Of a stretch of DNA of 64,000 bases, positions 51,193-59,894 are shown one piece after another. The notes under the pieces were generated by a model. It made no database searches, was not told where the DNA came from, and saw only the letters and a program-made list of their open reading frames with translations. Position 1 is the stretch's first letter. Each line of letters starts with the position of its first letter. Origin of the DNA: Phyllobacterium sp. YR531. Its GTDB lineage: Bacteria > Pseudomonadota > Alphaproteobacteria > Rhizobiales > Rhizobiaceae. The translations under genes and the position numbers were made by a program. The stretch is taken from the NCBI RefSeq assembly GCF_000282595.1, contig NZ_AKIZ01000040.1, forward strand, positions 1 through 64,000, written 5' to 3'.

Positions 51193-52017
51193 CTACTTCT
51201 TGCACTTGGGCGCATCGAACAGCTCCAGATTTACCAGCTTGCCGGTCATGGAGAAATCGCCGTAATCCATTTTCAGGTCGCGTGTTACGCCATTGCGATA
51301 CATCTTGAAGTTGATGCGATAGCTCGGCAATCCTTCTGCCTTTTCCTTCTCGTCAAAATAGGCAATCGAGACTGGCCAGGTCGCATCTTTGGCCAGTGGC
51401 CCCATGTGTTTGATTTCATCGTCCGGTTCGGTCACGCCCGATTTGCCGATGACAACGGTCGTTGCCATGATTTTGTTGGCATCTTCCGAGCCGTCAAAAA
51501 GCTTGGTCTGGTAGAAAACCTCGCCGGCGACAGCCTTCTCGATCAATTGCTGCATGTGGCGCGTCGGAAACTGCGAAAGATCAAGATCCTCCTTGGAAGC
51601 AACAGGTTTGGTCAGGGAGATTTCCGTCTTGTCCTTCAGCAGCGATGCATCGCCGCGCACTTCTTTCGTCAGGCTCTGATCAACGAATGTCTTGTTGACG
51701 AAGCGGAACTTCTCGCCATTTGCAGTCTCAAAGGTCGTGGTCTGTTGATCTGTCACCCTTTGCGGCTGCTCTTCCATATCCACCCGCGTCACAAACCGGA
51801 AATTGGTTGTATAGCCCTCGCAGTCCGAGCCGTTGAACTCATAGACCATGCGGCCGGTCAATCCTGTGATGCCGCTGGAATCCTGTGCATTGTCCAGTTT
51901 CAGATCATAAATCGCGCGATGAGGAACCAGCGTTGCAGTTCCGGCAGCAAATGTCATGGTAGAGCCACTCAGAACCATGACGCCGAGACTGCAAATAAGG
52001 ACGGGTAATACGCGCAT
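51193..52017 (-). CDS. eipB: EipB-type periplasmic cell envelope integrity protein (DUF1849)
   Basis: 274 residues. A signal peptide (about 1-25, cut near FAAG) precedes a beta-rich DUF1849 domain. Two cysteines remain in the mature chain: C66 in NGSDCEGY and C272 in APKCKK. They match the conserved disulfide that closes the EipB beta spiral in Brucella abortus. EipB is a periplasmic protein needed for envelope stress resistance and virulence there. The start at ATG 52017 is preferred over an upstream TTG. It is alone on its strand and divergent from ridA. Confidence 0.9.
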   Translation of the reverse strand: MRVLPVLICSLGVMVLSGSTMTFAAGTATLVPHRAIYDLKLDNAQDSSGITGLTGRMVYEFNGSDCEGYTTNFRFVTRVDMEEQPQRVTDQQTTTFETANGEKFRFVNKTFVDQSLTKEVRGDASLLKDKTEISLTKPVASKEDLDLSQFPTRHMQQLIEKAVAGEVFYQTKLFDGSEDANKIMATTVVIGKSGVTEPDDEIKHMGPLAKDATWPVSIAYFDEKEKAEGLPSYRINFKMYRNGVTRDLKMDYGDFSMTGKLVNLELFDAPKCKK

Positions 52018-52135
52018 CGACAAGATTCTCCACTATTTGAACGTGCATATTAAAAAAACTCTTGGCGGAAGCGAGGCAAAAATCGCAACTTCCATCACAA
52101 TCAATTGCGATTCCGAAACACAAGGATAACAAATC

Positions 52136-52600
52136 ATGAGCAATCCCATCGAATCCCGCCTTGGCGAGCTCGGCATAACCCTGCCGGTTGCCGCTGCTCC
52201 AGCCGCAAATTACGTGCCCTTCATGCAAACGGGAAACCTTTTGCTGACATCAGGCCAGCTGCCATTGGTCGGCGGCAAGCTCGTCCACACGGGACTGGTC
52301 GGTTTGGATCTTGATGTGGCGCAGGGTCAGGCTTGTGCGCAGGCATGTGCTGTCAACATTCTGGCTCAGGCAAAGGCCGCACTTGGCGATCTTGAAAGAA
52401 TTGTCCGCATCGTGAAAATCACAGTATTTGTCGCATCGACCCCAAGCTTCACGGAACAGCACCTTGTTGCCAATGGCGCTTCCGATCTGCTTGTTGCAGT
52501 GCTGGGTGATGCCGGGCGCCATGCACGTTCTGCAGTTGGTACTGCTGCCCTGCCCCTTAATGCTCCGGTTGAAATCGAAGCCATCATTGAGGTTCGCTGA
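52136..52600 (+). CDS. RidA family (YjgF/YER057c/UK114) protein
   Basis: 154 residues. RidA proteins hydrolyse reactive enamine/imine intermediates released by PLP enzymes. The length and the GITLPVAAAPAANYVPFMQT start place it in the longer YjgF-like subgroup. The closing NAPVEIEAIIEVR strand is typical. In canonical RidA the catalytic Arg lies in the R-x-A/C segment, here seen in GRHARSAVGTAALPLN. It is two bases before the phosphodiesterase gene. Confidence 0.88.
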   Translation: MSNPIESRLGELGITLPVAAAPAANYVPFMQTGNLLLTSGQLPLVGGKLVHTGLVGLDLDVAQGQACAQACAVNILAQAKAALGDLERIVRIVKITVFVASTPSFTEQHLVANGASDLLVAVLGDAGRHARSAVGTAALPLNAPVEIEAIIEVR

Positions 52601-52602
52601 AC

Positions 52603-53322
52603 ATGCCATCGATTGACTGGTTGACGAAAACGCCGATAGCCCATCGTGGTCTGCATGATCTGAACAACAAGCGCTGGGAAAATACCCTTTCCGCCTTCGA
52701 TGCTGCCGCAAGCGCTGGCTATGCCATCGAATGCGATGTGCATCTTTCAGCCGATGGCAAGGCCGTTGTATTCCACGATGGCACACTGGACCGCGTTGCC
52801 GGTCAAAAAGGCAATATTGATGAGTTGACCGCGCAGCAGGCTGGCGAAATCCGCATAGGCGGAACGAAAGATCGCATTCCCACTTTGGCCGACTCGCTAA
52901 AACTCATTGATGGCCGCGTGCCTATTGTCATCGAGTTGAAGGGCATTGCCGGGCGGGATGATGGGCTGGTGAAAGCTGTTGCCAGCGACCTCGCCGCCTA
53001 TGATGGTCAGGCCGCCATCATGTCTTTCGATCATCATCTTATTCGCCTGTTCGGCAAGGATGCACCCGGCATTCCAGCCGGGCTCACGGCAGAAGGCCTG
53101 CGTGATGAGGATATTGAAGCGCATTTCTCAATGCTCGCCTATGAAATCGACTTCGTTTCCTACAATGTACACCATCTGGAAAATCGCTTTTTGGAGTTCG
53201 TTCGCTCACATCTTGATCTGCCGGTTATCTCATGGACGGTCCGCAGCGCTGACGACAAGGCCAAAAGCGATGCTCTGGCTGACCAGATCACATTTGAAGG
53301 CTTTGATCCGCGCATAGCATAA
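52603..53322 (+). CDS. Glycerophosphodiester phosphodiesterase family protein
   Basis: 239 residues, GDPD TIM barrel. Catalytic and metal residues are seen in IAHRGLHD, AIECDVHLSADGKAVVFHD (Glu and Asp of the metal site, His as acid) and VIELKG. It releases glycerol 3-phosphate from deacylated phospholipids. There is no signal peptide, so it is cytoplasmic. It is tightly coupled to ridA (2-base gap). A 106-base gap with nothing notable follows. Confidence 0.9.
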   Translation: MPSIDWLTKTPIAHRGLHDLNNKRWENTLSAFDAAASAGYAIECDVHLSADGKAVVFHDGTLDRVAGQKGNIDELTAQQAGEIRIGGTKDRIPTLADSLKLIDGRVPIVIELKGIAGRDDGLVKAVASDLAAYDGQAAIMSFDHHLIRLFGKDAPGIPAGLTAEGLRDEDIEAHFSMLAYEIDFVSYNVHHLENRFLEFVRSHLDLPVISWTVRSADDKAKSDALADQITFEGFDPRIA

Positions 53323-53428
53323 GGCCCATCCGGCCTCTTGTATCAGCGGATCAATTACCTAGCTTAGGGTTAGGGACCGGGAGCGCTGCTTTCGGTTCAC
53401 TTTCGCTGACGGAAAGCACACCCTGCCG

Positions 53429-54613
53429 ATGCAAAATCTCGAACAAGGCAATTTTACCTTGCGTGTCTGCGAAGGCATTGGCGCTTTCACGCTTTTGGAA
53501 TGGTCAGGGCTGGCAGGAACATCCCGTGACCAGCCCCATTATAATCCGTTTATTTCCCATGCCTTCCTCTCAGCGCTTGAGGATTCAGGTTGCGTTGCAA
53601 CGAAAGCAGGATGGCTGCCGCAGTTCCTGAGACTTGAAGATGAGTGCGGCACGCTGGTAGGCGCTGTTCCCTGCTACCTGAAAAGCCATAGCCAGGGCGA
53701 ATATGTATTTGACCATGGCTGGGCGGACGCATTTGAACGTGCCGGCGGGCGTTACTATCCGAAGTTGCAGGCGAGCATACCCTTTACCCCCGCCACCGGA
53801 CCGCGTTTGCTGGTCAATGGCGATTGGGATGGCGATGCAGTGCGCGCAGCACTTGCCAATGGTCTCCAGCAGCTTGCCATACAGCTCAAGGTCTCATCGG
53901 CACATTCGACCTTCGTTGATGAAACAGATCTTGTATCATTCAGTGAGGCGGGATTTCTGCATCGCATCGACCAGCAATTCCACTTCATCAATGATGATTA
54001 TGCAAGTTACGATGAATTCCTCGATAGCCTTGCCTCACGCAAGCGCAAGGCATTGAAGAAAGAGCGACGCGAGGCACTGGCAAACGACATCACGGTCGAA
54101 CGGCTCACCGGCGGCCAGCTAACTTCAGAGATTTGGGACGATTTCTATGCGTTCTATATGGACACCGGCAGCCGCAAATGGGGCCGCCCCTATCTGAACC
54201 GTAAGTTCTATCAGTTGATCGGCGAGCGTATGTCTGACGATATCATGCTGGTCATGGCTCGCCGCGATGGCCGCTATATCGCTGGAGCGATCAATTTCAT
54301 TGGAGCCGACAGGTTGTACGGCCGAAATTGGGGCTGTATCGAAGATCACCCCTTCCTGCATTTCGAGGTCTGTTACCATCAGGCCATTGATTTCGCCATT
54401 GAACGCAAGTTGCGGGTGGTTGAAGCGGGTGCACAAGGCGAACACAAGCTGGCCCGCGGATATCTTCCGGTCATTACCAATTCGGTGCATTACATCGCCC
54501 ATGAGGGGTTGCGGCGCGCAGTCAATGATTTTCTGCGGCATGAACGCACCGACGTTGCGCTCATGAGTGACGTGCTGAATGAGCATGCGCCGTTCAAAAA
54601 ATCCGGACAATAA
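53429..54613 (+). CDS. FemAB-like GNAT N-acyltransferase (DUF482)
   Basis: 394 residues of the family annotated as peptidogalycan biosysnthesis protein or GNAT family N-acyltransferase in proteobacteria. It has two GNAT-like halves, with HAFLSALEDSGCV near the N-terminus and KWGRPYLNRKFYQLIGERM and GRNWGCIEDHPFLHFEVCY in the second half. Related FemAB enzymes add amino acids to peptidoglycan stems, but no substrate is known for this group. It stands alone between the GDPD and HIT genes. Confidence 0.85.
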   Translation: MQNLEQGNFTLRVCEGIGAFTLLEWSGLAGTSRDQPHYNPFISHAFLSALEDSGCVATKAGWLPQFLRLEDECGTLVGAVPCYLKSHSQGEYVFDHGWADAFERAGGRYYPKLQASIPFTPATGPRLLVNGDWDGDAVRAALANGLQQLAIQLKVSSAHSTFVDETDLVSFSEAGFLHRIDQQFHFINDDYASYDEFLDSLASRKRKALKKERREALANDITVERLTGGQLTSEIWDDFYAFYMDTGSRKWGRPYLNRKFYQLIGERMSDDIMLVMARRDGRYIAGAINFIGADRLYGRNWGCIEDHPFLHFEVCYHQAIDFAIERKLRVVEAGAQGEHKLARGYLPVITNSVHYIAHEGLRRAVNDFLRHERTDVALMSDVLNEHAPFKKSGQ

Positions 54614-54694
54614 GCGCAGGCCATTTGAAATATGCTTGACCCGCATGTCGGCATGATCAAAACATCAGCCATTACTTTGTAGGGACAGCGCAGC

Positions 54695-55126
54695 ATGAGC
54701 CAGCAATACGACAACAACAATATATTCGCGCGAATTCTACGCGGAGAAATTCCTTCCCATAAAATTTATGAGGACGACAGCACCTTTGCATTGATGGATG
54801 TGATGCCGCAGGGCAAAGGCCATTGCCTTGTTCTGACCAAATCAACAAGTCGCAATATTCTGGATGTCGGCGCGAGTGATCTTGCCGCAGCCGTTGCAAC
54901 GGTACAGAAACTTGCGAAAGCCGTGATCAAGGCTTTCAATGCCGATGGTGTCAGCATCGCTCAGTTCAACGAAGCTCCTGCCGGACAAACGGTTTTCCAC
55001 CTGCATTTTCATATCATCCCGCGTTTTGACGGGATAGCACTCAAGCCACATAACAATACGATGGAAGACAATGCGGTGCTTGCAACCAATGCGGAAAAGA
55101 TCCGGACAGCTTTGGGAAGCCTATAA
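54695..55126 (+). CDS. HIT family nucleotide hydrolase
   Basis: 143 residues with the histidine triad VFHLHFHIIPRF (His102, 104, 106), of the HINT branch. Members hydrolyse AMP-lysine-type phosphoramidates or dinucleoside polyphosphates. GGGA lies upstream of the ATG. The 3' end overlaps the convergent azlD gene by 6 bases. Confidence 0.93.
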   Translation: MSQQYDNNNIFARILRGEIPSHKIYEDDSTFALMDVMPQGKGHCLVLTKSTSRNILDVGASDLAAAVATVQKLAKAVIKAFNADGVSIAQFNEAPAGQTVFHLHFHIIPRFDGIALKPHNNTMEDNAVLATNAEKIRTALGSL

Positions 55127-55465
55127 AAGCAGTCCTGCGATCAAAATGGCTTCTCCGACGACAACGCCGATAATGACGCGTCTACCAAGGTAGAGATAGG
55201 CGAGAAATCCGGCCAGGGCCGCGCCTATTCTCAAATACACGGATGACTCGGCCAAAGCTCCGCTAGGATAAAGGATCAGCTGCGCGATAACGCCTGCGAC
55301 GAGTGACGTTGCAACGGCACGCACAATAATGAGTGCTTCGGAATCTTCACTGACACGTCCTCCGATAAATACGCCGATGAAGCGCCATATATAGGTAGGG
55401 AAAGCTCCGCCTAGCAAGATAAAGACGTATGGCCACCACCAGTCTGAAAGACTTTGCCAGGTCAT
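55121..55465 (-). CDS. AzlD domain small membrane subunit
   Basis: 114 residues with four hydrophobic segments and the family pattern FILLGGAFPTYIWRFIG near residues 16-32. AzlD is the small partner of AzlC in branched-chain amino acid export. The start overlaps the azlC stop by four bases (ATGA), so the two are made together. Confidence 0.88.
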   Translation of the reverse strand: MTWQSLSDWWWPYVFILLGGAFPTYIWRFIGVFIGGRVSEDSEALIIVRAVATSLVAGVIAQLILYPSGALAESSVYLRIGAALAGFLAYLYLGRRVIIGVVVGEAILIAGLLL

Positions 55466-56220
55466 GATGGTTTGCTCCGCATACGCATTATCCGCACATA
55501 GGCCAGTGTTACCAAACCACCGACAAAGCCCGTCAAAAGCAGATCATAAGCAGGGGCGATATAGTGGATCAGCGGAAACAGCAGCAACCCTGAAACCATG
55601 GCGACATGCACGGAGCGATCATGCGCCGATCCCCAAAGTGATGAGAGAAAGTACATGGGTGTCAGAAAAAACAGGGCCGCAAAGACAAGAGGTGGGAAGC
55701 TTGCCGACAGCCAGTAAACGAGCGCAACAACAAGCGTGTTAACCGAAGTGAGGGTGATACCCAGCCCGGCAAAAAATGTCAGACGCATGTCGCGCGGCAC
55801 ATGTTTGAGCTTTTCCATACCAACCACCCAGGCAGTGATCGCGATGAAATGAGCGAGTGGAATGAGAACTCTCTTTTTGGTTCTTGGTCCCCGCACTTCC
55901 GGTATGAAAGCAGCAACCATGGGCATCAGCCGTATTGACGACAGACCAACTGCAATTGCCGTGGCAAGTACCGAGTAGCCGCCGGAAATAGCCCCGATCA
56001 AGACGATATTGGCAGGCAGCGCCCAAATTGAAGCCACCATGAATGTCGCCTGCAGCATGGTGACGCCATTTTCACTGGCAAAACCGGCAAATCCCACGTG
56101 AGCAGTCATGAGAATGAGCGCCGGAATGCTTCCAATCAAAGAAGCGCCAGCCAGAAACCAGCCGAGAGGGCTGCGTTCTGGCATCTGGGTTTCTTCAGTA
56201 GGGATTCCGGAATCAGCCAT
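55462..56220 (-). CDS. AzlC family branched-chain amino acid exporter subunit
   Basis: 252 residues, about six membrane segments. The AzlC family is known from Bacillus azaleucine resistance and E. coli YgaZ (valine/methionine export with YgaH). The sequence LSSIRLMPMVAAFIPEVRG matches the conserved central segment. Paired with azlD. The substrate is inferred. Confidence 0.87.
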   Translation of the reverse strand: MADSGIPTEETQMPERSPLGWFLAGASLIGSIPALILMTAHVGFAGFASENGVTMLQATFMVASIWALPANIVLIGAISGGYSVLATAIAVGLSSIRLMPMVAAFIPEVRGPRTKKRVLIPLAHFIAITAWVVGMEKLKHVPRDMRLTFFAGLGITLTSVNTLVVALVYWLSASFPPLVFAALFFLTPMYFLSSLWGSAHDRSVHVAMVSGLLLFPLIHYIAPAYDLLLTGFVGGLVTLAYVRIMRMRSKPS

Positions 56221-56271
56221 GCGTCTATTTGAACAGGAAAGGCTTTAATCGCAACTCTATTGGCAGCAAGA

Positions 56272-56297
56272 AAAAGGCCACCCGAAGGTGGCCTTTT
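56272..56297 (-). terminator. Intrinsic terminator of clpA
   Basis: AAAAGGCCACC (56272-56282), loop CGAA, GGTGGCCTTTT (56287-56297): a perfect 11-pair stem with a tetraloop, three bases past the clpA stop. The minus strand continues with TTCTTGC. It also separates clpA from azlC. Confidence 0.85.
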
Positions 56298-56299
56298 GG

Positions 56300-58768
56300 T
56301 TACTTCTTACGTGGCACCTTCGGCACCGAGGCCTTGGGCGTTACCGGAGCGGACCGCTCATCGCTGACCGCACCTGCAGATGCCTTTTCAAGGACCGGCT
56401 TCTTTGCTGCGGGCTTCTTTCGTGCCAGCGGCTTTTTCTCGACCGGAATTTCCTTCTTCGGCTTTACCACAACCTCATCAGCTATGTAGTCGAGTACCAG
56501 ACCACGAGTTCCGTCCGCCTTCTCGGCAACAGAAACCCTGACGGTACCGCCCTTTCTGAGCTTCCCAAAGAGAACCTCATCGGCCAAAGGCTTCTTGATG
56601 TATTCCTGAATGACACGGCCCAGCGGGCGTGCACCCATGCGATCATCATAGCCTTTGTCAGCCAGCCAGGCGATTGCCTCCTGCTGCAGATCAAATGTCA
56701 CGCCGCGATCGGCAAGCTGTGCCTCGAGCTGGATAACAAACTTCTGAACCACCTGATGAATAACCGGAACAGGCAGCGGACCAAATGGAACGATTGCATC
56801 GAGGCGGTTGCGGAATTCCGGCGTGAACAGGCGGTTGATGGCCTCCATGTCGTCGCCTTCGCGACGCGAAGAGCCAAACCCGATAGCTGCCTTTGCCGCA
56901 TCGGAAGCGCCCGCATTCGTCGTCATGATCAAAATGACGTTGCGGAAATCAATCTGCTTGCCGTTATGGTCAGTCAGCTTACCGTGATCCATAACCTGCA
57001 ACAGGATGTTGAACAGGTCCGGATGCGCCTTCTCAATTTCATCCAGCAGCAGCACGCAATGCGGATGCTGATCGACGCCATCAGTCAAAAGGCCGCCCTG
57101 GTCAAACCCGACATAACCGGGAGGTGCACCCAGCAAGCGCGAAACCGTGTGGCGCTCCATATATTCCGACATATCGAAACGCAGGAGTTCAACACCCAAA
57201 GATGCGGCCAATTGCTTGGCAACCTCCGTCTTGCCCACGCCTGTAGGACCGGAGAACAGGTAAGAGCCGATTGGCTTTTCAGGTTCACGCAAACCCGCAC
57301 GCGCCAGCTTGATCGATGAAGACAGCGCCTCGATAGCCAGATCCTGACCATAGACAACCCGCTTCAACTCAGCCTCGAGGTTCGAAAGTACGGCTTCATC
57401 ATCCTTCGAAACAGTTTTCGGAGGAATTCTGGCCATCGTCGCGATTGTTGCTTCAATTTCCTTGACGCCGATTGACTTCTTACGCTTGGCCTCGGGCAGT
57501 AGCATCTGGCTTGCACCAGTCTCGTCGATCACATCAATTGCCTTGTCCGGCAATTTGCGGTCATTGATATAGCGTGCCGAAAGTTCCACAGCCGATTTGA
57601 TTGCCTCCACAGTGTATTTCACCTTGTGGAAGTCTTCGAAATACGGCCGCAAGCCCTTCATGATCTCGATTGCATCAGGAATGGAAGGCTCGTTCACATC
57701 GATTTTCTGGAAACGGCGAACAAGTGCCCTGTCCTTCTCGAAGAACTGGCGGAATTCCTTGTAAGTTGTTGAACCAATGCAGCGAATTGCACCTGATGAC
57801 AGCGCTGGCTTCAGAAGGTTGGACGCGTCCATTGCACCGCCTGATGTGGCTCCGGCTCCGATGATCGTATGGATTTCATCGATGAACAGGATCGCGCCCG
57901 GAAACTCTTCGAGTTCCTTGATGACCTGCTTCAGACGTTCTTCGAAGTCGCCGCGATAGCGTGTACCGGCCAAAAGCGTTCCCATATCAAGCGAGAACAC
58001 TGTGGCGTCCTGAAGTACGCTCGGCACTTTCTTTTCGACGATCCGCTTTGCGAGACCTTCGGCAATGGCTGTCTTGCCCACGCCCGGATCACCAACATAA
58101 AGCGGGTTGTTCTTGGAACGGCGGCAAAGAATCTGGATCGTCCGGCTGATTTCCTGGTCACGACCGATCAATGGATCAATCTTGCCGGCCTTGGCACGGT
58201 CGTTCAGATTGACGCAATAAGCCGTCAGCGCATCCTGCTTCTTCTTGGTCCCTTCATCAGACTCCGAAGCATGCGATTCTTCATTGTTGCTCTCCGCGCC
58301 CAGCGGTGTGCGTGGCTCTGACATGCCCGGGCGCTTGGAAATTCCATGGGAAATGTAGTTGACCGCATCATAGCGGGTCATCTGCTGTTCCTGCAGGAAG
58401 AAAGCCGCATGGCTTTCACGCTCGGCAAAGATAGCTACAAGCACATTTGCGCCCGTCACTTCTTCGCGATTTGAAGACTGCACGTGAATTACAGCGCGCT
58501 GGATTACGCGTTGGAACGCAGCAGTCGGTTTTGAATCTTCGTCATAGCCCGTAACCAGATTATCGAGCTCATGATCGACGTAATCATTCACCGTGCGGGT
58601 AAGTTGCACCAGGTCGACATTGCATGCGCGCATGACGCTGCTTGCGTCCTGATCGTCGATCAGCGCAAGAAGCAAATGCTCCAGCGTAGCGTATTCGTGA
58701 TGATGCTCATTGGCGATGGTCAGCGCCTGATGCAGGGCCCGCTCAAGACTAGGTGAGAAAGATGGCAT
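56300..58768 (-). CDS. clpA: ClpA ATPase subunit of the ClpAP protease
   Basis: 822 residues. An N-terminal double Clp domain (about 1-145) that docks ClpS, AAA module 1 with GDPGVGKTAIAEG and AAA module 2 with GPTGVGKTEVAKQ, and the ClpP-binding region. It unfolds substrates for ClpP. The last 60 residues or so form a Lys/Pro/Ala-rich tail that ends in PKVPRKK, longer than in E. coli ClpA and seen in related alphaproteobacteria. clpS lies 6 bases upstream in the same operon. Confidence 0.96.
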   Translation of the reverse strand: MPSFSPSLERALHQALTIANEHHHEYATLEHLLLALIDDQDASSVMRACNVDLVQLTRTVNDYVDHELDNLVTGYDEDSKPTAAFQRVIQRAVIHVQSSNREEVTGANVLVAIFAERESHAAFFLQEQQMTRYDAVNYISHGISKRPGMSEPRTPLGAESNNEESHASESDEGTKKKQDALTAYCVNLNDRAKAGKIDPLIGRDQEISRTIQILCRRSKNNPLYVGDPGVGKTAIAEGLAKRIVEKKVPSVLQDATVFSLDMGTLLAGTRYRGDFEERLKQVIKELEEFPGAILFIDEIHTIIGAGATSGGAMDASNLLKPALSSGAIRCIGSTTYKEFRQFFEKDRALVRRFQKIDVNEPSIPDAIEIMKGLRPYFEDFHKVKYTVEAIKSAVELSARYINDRKLPDKAIDVIDETGASQMLLPEAKRKKSIGVKEIEATIATMARIPPKTVSKDDEAVLSNLEAELKRVVYGQDLAIEALSSSIKLARAGLREPEKPIGSYLFSGPTGVGKTEVAKQLAASLGVELLRFDMSEYMERHTVSRLLGAPPGYVGFDQGGLLTDGVDQHPHCVLLLDEIEKAHPDLFNILLQVMDHGKLTDHNGKQIDFRNVILIMTTNAGASDAAKAAIGFGSSRREGDDMEAINRLFTPEFRNRLDAIVPFGPLPVPVIHQVVQKFVIQLEAQLADRGVTFDLQQEAIAWLADKGYDDRMGARPLGRVIQEYIKKPLADEVLFGKLRKGGTVRVSVAEKADGTRGLVLDYIADEVVVKPKKEIPVEKKPLARKKPAAKKPVLEKASAGAVSDERSAPVTPKASVPKVPRKK

Positions 58769-58774
58769 GAAACC

Positions 58775-59158
58775 TCACTTTTTCTCCATCACGCATTGCA
58801 GCGGATGTTGGTTTTGCCGCGCATAGTCCATGACTTGGGTCATCTTGGACTCCGCGACCTCATAGGTAAAGACACCGCATTCACCAACTCCATGATTATG
58901 CACATGAAGCATGATCCTGGTGGCGTCTTCTTTATTCTTCTGGAAAAAACGCTCCAGAACATGAATGACGAATTCCATGGGAGTGTAATCGTCATTCAGA
59001 ATCAACACACGGTAGAGACTTGGTTTTTTCAGCTTTGGTTTTGTGCGGGTAATGACAGCCGTGCCCCGACCGGGACCATTGCCATTGCCTTTGTCCTCAT
59101 CCTGCATCGTGGGTGAAAACGTATTCATCTTTTTTGCTGCCTGCATCCTGGTCGCCAT
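58775..59158 (-). CDS. clpS: ClpS adaptor of ClpAP
   Basis: 127 residues. It binds N-degron substrates and hands them to ClpA. The core (about 45-127) has [17 protein letters not shown] with the Asp-Asp pair for the substrate amino group, [20 protein letters not shown] and the C-terminal ENQHPLQ-type [10 protein letters not shown]. The N-terminal extension is long and flexible. ATG codons at residues 5 and 11 are possible alternative starts. Confidence 0.95.
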   Translation of the reverse strand: MATRMQAAKKMNTFSPTMQDEDKGNGNGPGRGTAVITRTKPKLKKPSLYRVLILNDDYTPMEFVIHVLERFFQKNKEDATRIMLHVHNHGVGECGVFTYEVAESKMTQVMDYARQNQHPLQCVMEKK

Positions 59159-59261
59159 GTGTCGCTCTGTACATTCTATGTAGGTCGCGATGAACGAATT
59201 TTAAGCCCTATCCTGAAGCTTGCAATATCAAGTTGTACTTGCAAAGGCGATTTAGGCTCAC

Positions 59262-59300
59262 AAAGATAAAAAAAGCCCGCTTGCGGGTGCAAGCAGGCTT
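59262..59300 (-). terminator. Intrinsic terminator of the phasin gene
   Basis: A 12-pair stem (59273-59284 with 59289-59300, one G-U on the minus strand) and a 4-base loop is followed on the minus strand by TTTTTTTATCTTTG. It is 25 bases past the phasin stop, a strong canonical terminator. Confidence 0.88.
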
Positions 59301-59325
59301 GGAATTGCCCTCTAAAGAGCATTTC

Positions 59326-59658
59326 TTACTTGCGAACTTTCACCAAGACCGACTCATATGGCTTGAAAGCCTCCTTTGCGAGATCGGCATAAAGTTCACC
59401 AAACTTCGCAGCCTGCGTGACAAAAGCTTCGTATGCATTTTTCGAAAAGGCGCTCTGTGCCTGGAATGCCTGCTCAACCGAGCGGGTCGACGCCAGCCTC
59501 TGAATCAATGCCGAGCCATCCTCGAGTGATTTTTTCGAATAATCAGCAGCTTCTCCGGCTATTGTTTGCAAGCCTTCGTTCATTGCCGAAAGACTCGCCA
59601 TGCTGCTGCCAAGGAATTCCTTGCTCTTTTCGTTCAGTGCACCAATTGACGTGACCAT
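59326..59658 (-). CDS. Phasin family protein
   Basis: 110 residues, all helical, of the phasin_2 type. It shows SLSAMNEGLQTIAGEAADYS and AFQAQSAFSKNAYEAFVTQA, the amphipathic repeats that coat polyhydroxybutyrate granules. Short phasins near clpS/clpA are common in Brucellaceae. A strong own terminator suggests high expression. Confidence 0.85.
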   Translation of the reverse strand: MVTSIGALNEKSKEFLGSSMASLSAMNEGLQTIAGEAADYSKKSLEDGSALIQRLASTRSVEQAFQAQSAFSKNAYEAFVTQAAKFGELYADLAKEAFKPYESVLVKVRK

Positions 59659-59794
59659 AATTCAGACCTTTTCAAATGAACTTTTGTTGTTGGCGAAGAG
59701 GTAGTGTGCACTGCACAAAAAGTCAAATTCAAGGAAGCGCTGGATTTTAACCTTAAAAATTAATCAAAATCGACGGAAAAGCGTGAACCTTCCG

Positions 59795-59817
59795 GTTACC
59801 ATAAAGAGTTTGGTAAC
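59795..59817. promoter_or_regulatory. Inverted repeat upstream of the carboxypeptidase gene
   Basis: GTTACC (59795-59800) and GGTAAC (59812-59817), spaced by 11 bases, sit about 80 bases before the carboxypeptidase start in the 236-base phasin-carboxypeptidase divergent gap. This is operator-like, but no regulator can be named. The rest of the gap is AT-rich and must hold both promoters. Confidence 0.35.
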
Positions 59818-59894
59818 GCTGATACGGCTAAAGTCTGCTCATCCGTTCTGACTGCATTTAATCGTCAGTAAATTTCGACGCATATACCGAGCAG

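Noticed and set aside
56288-57319. 343-residue plus-strand open frame
   Set aside because: Antisense to clpA, with no family pattern and no ribosome-binding site. clpA is certain from its motifs.
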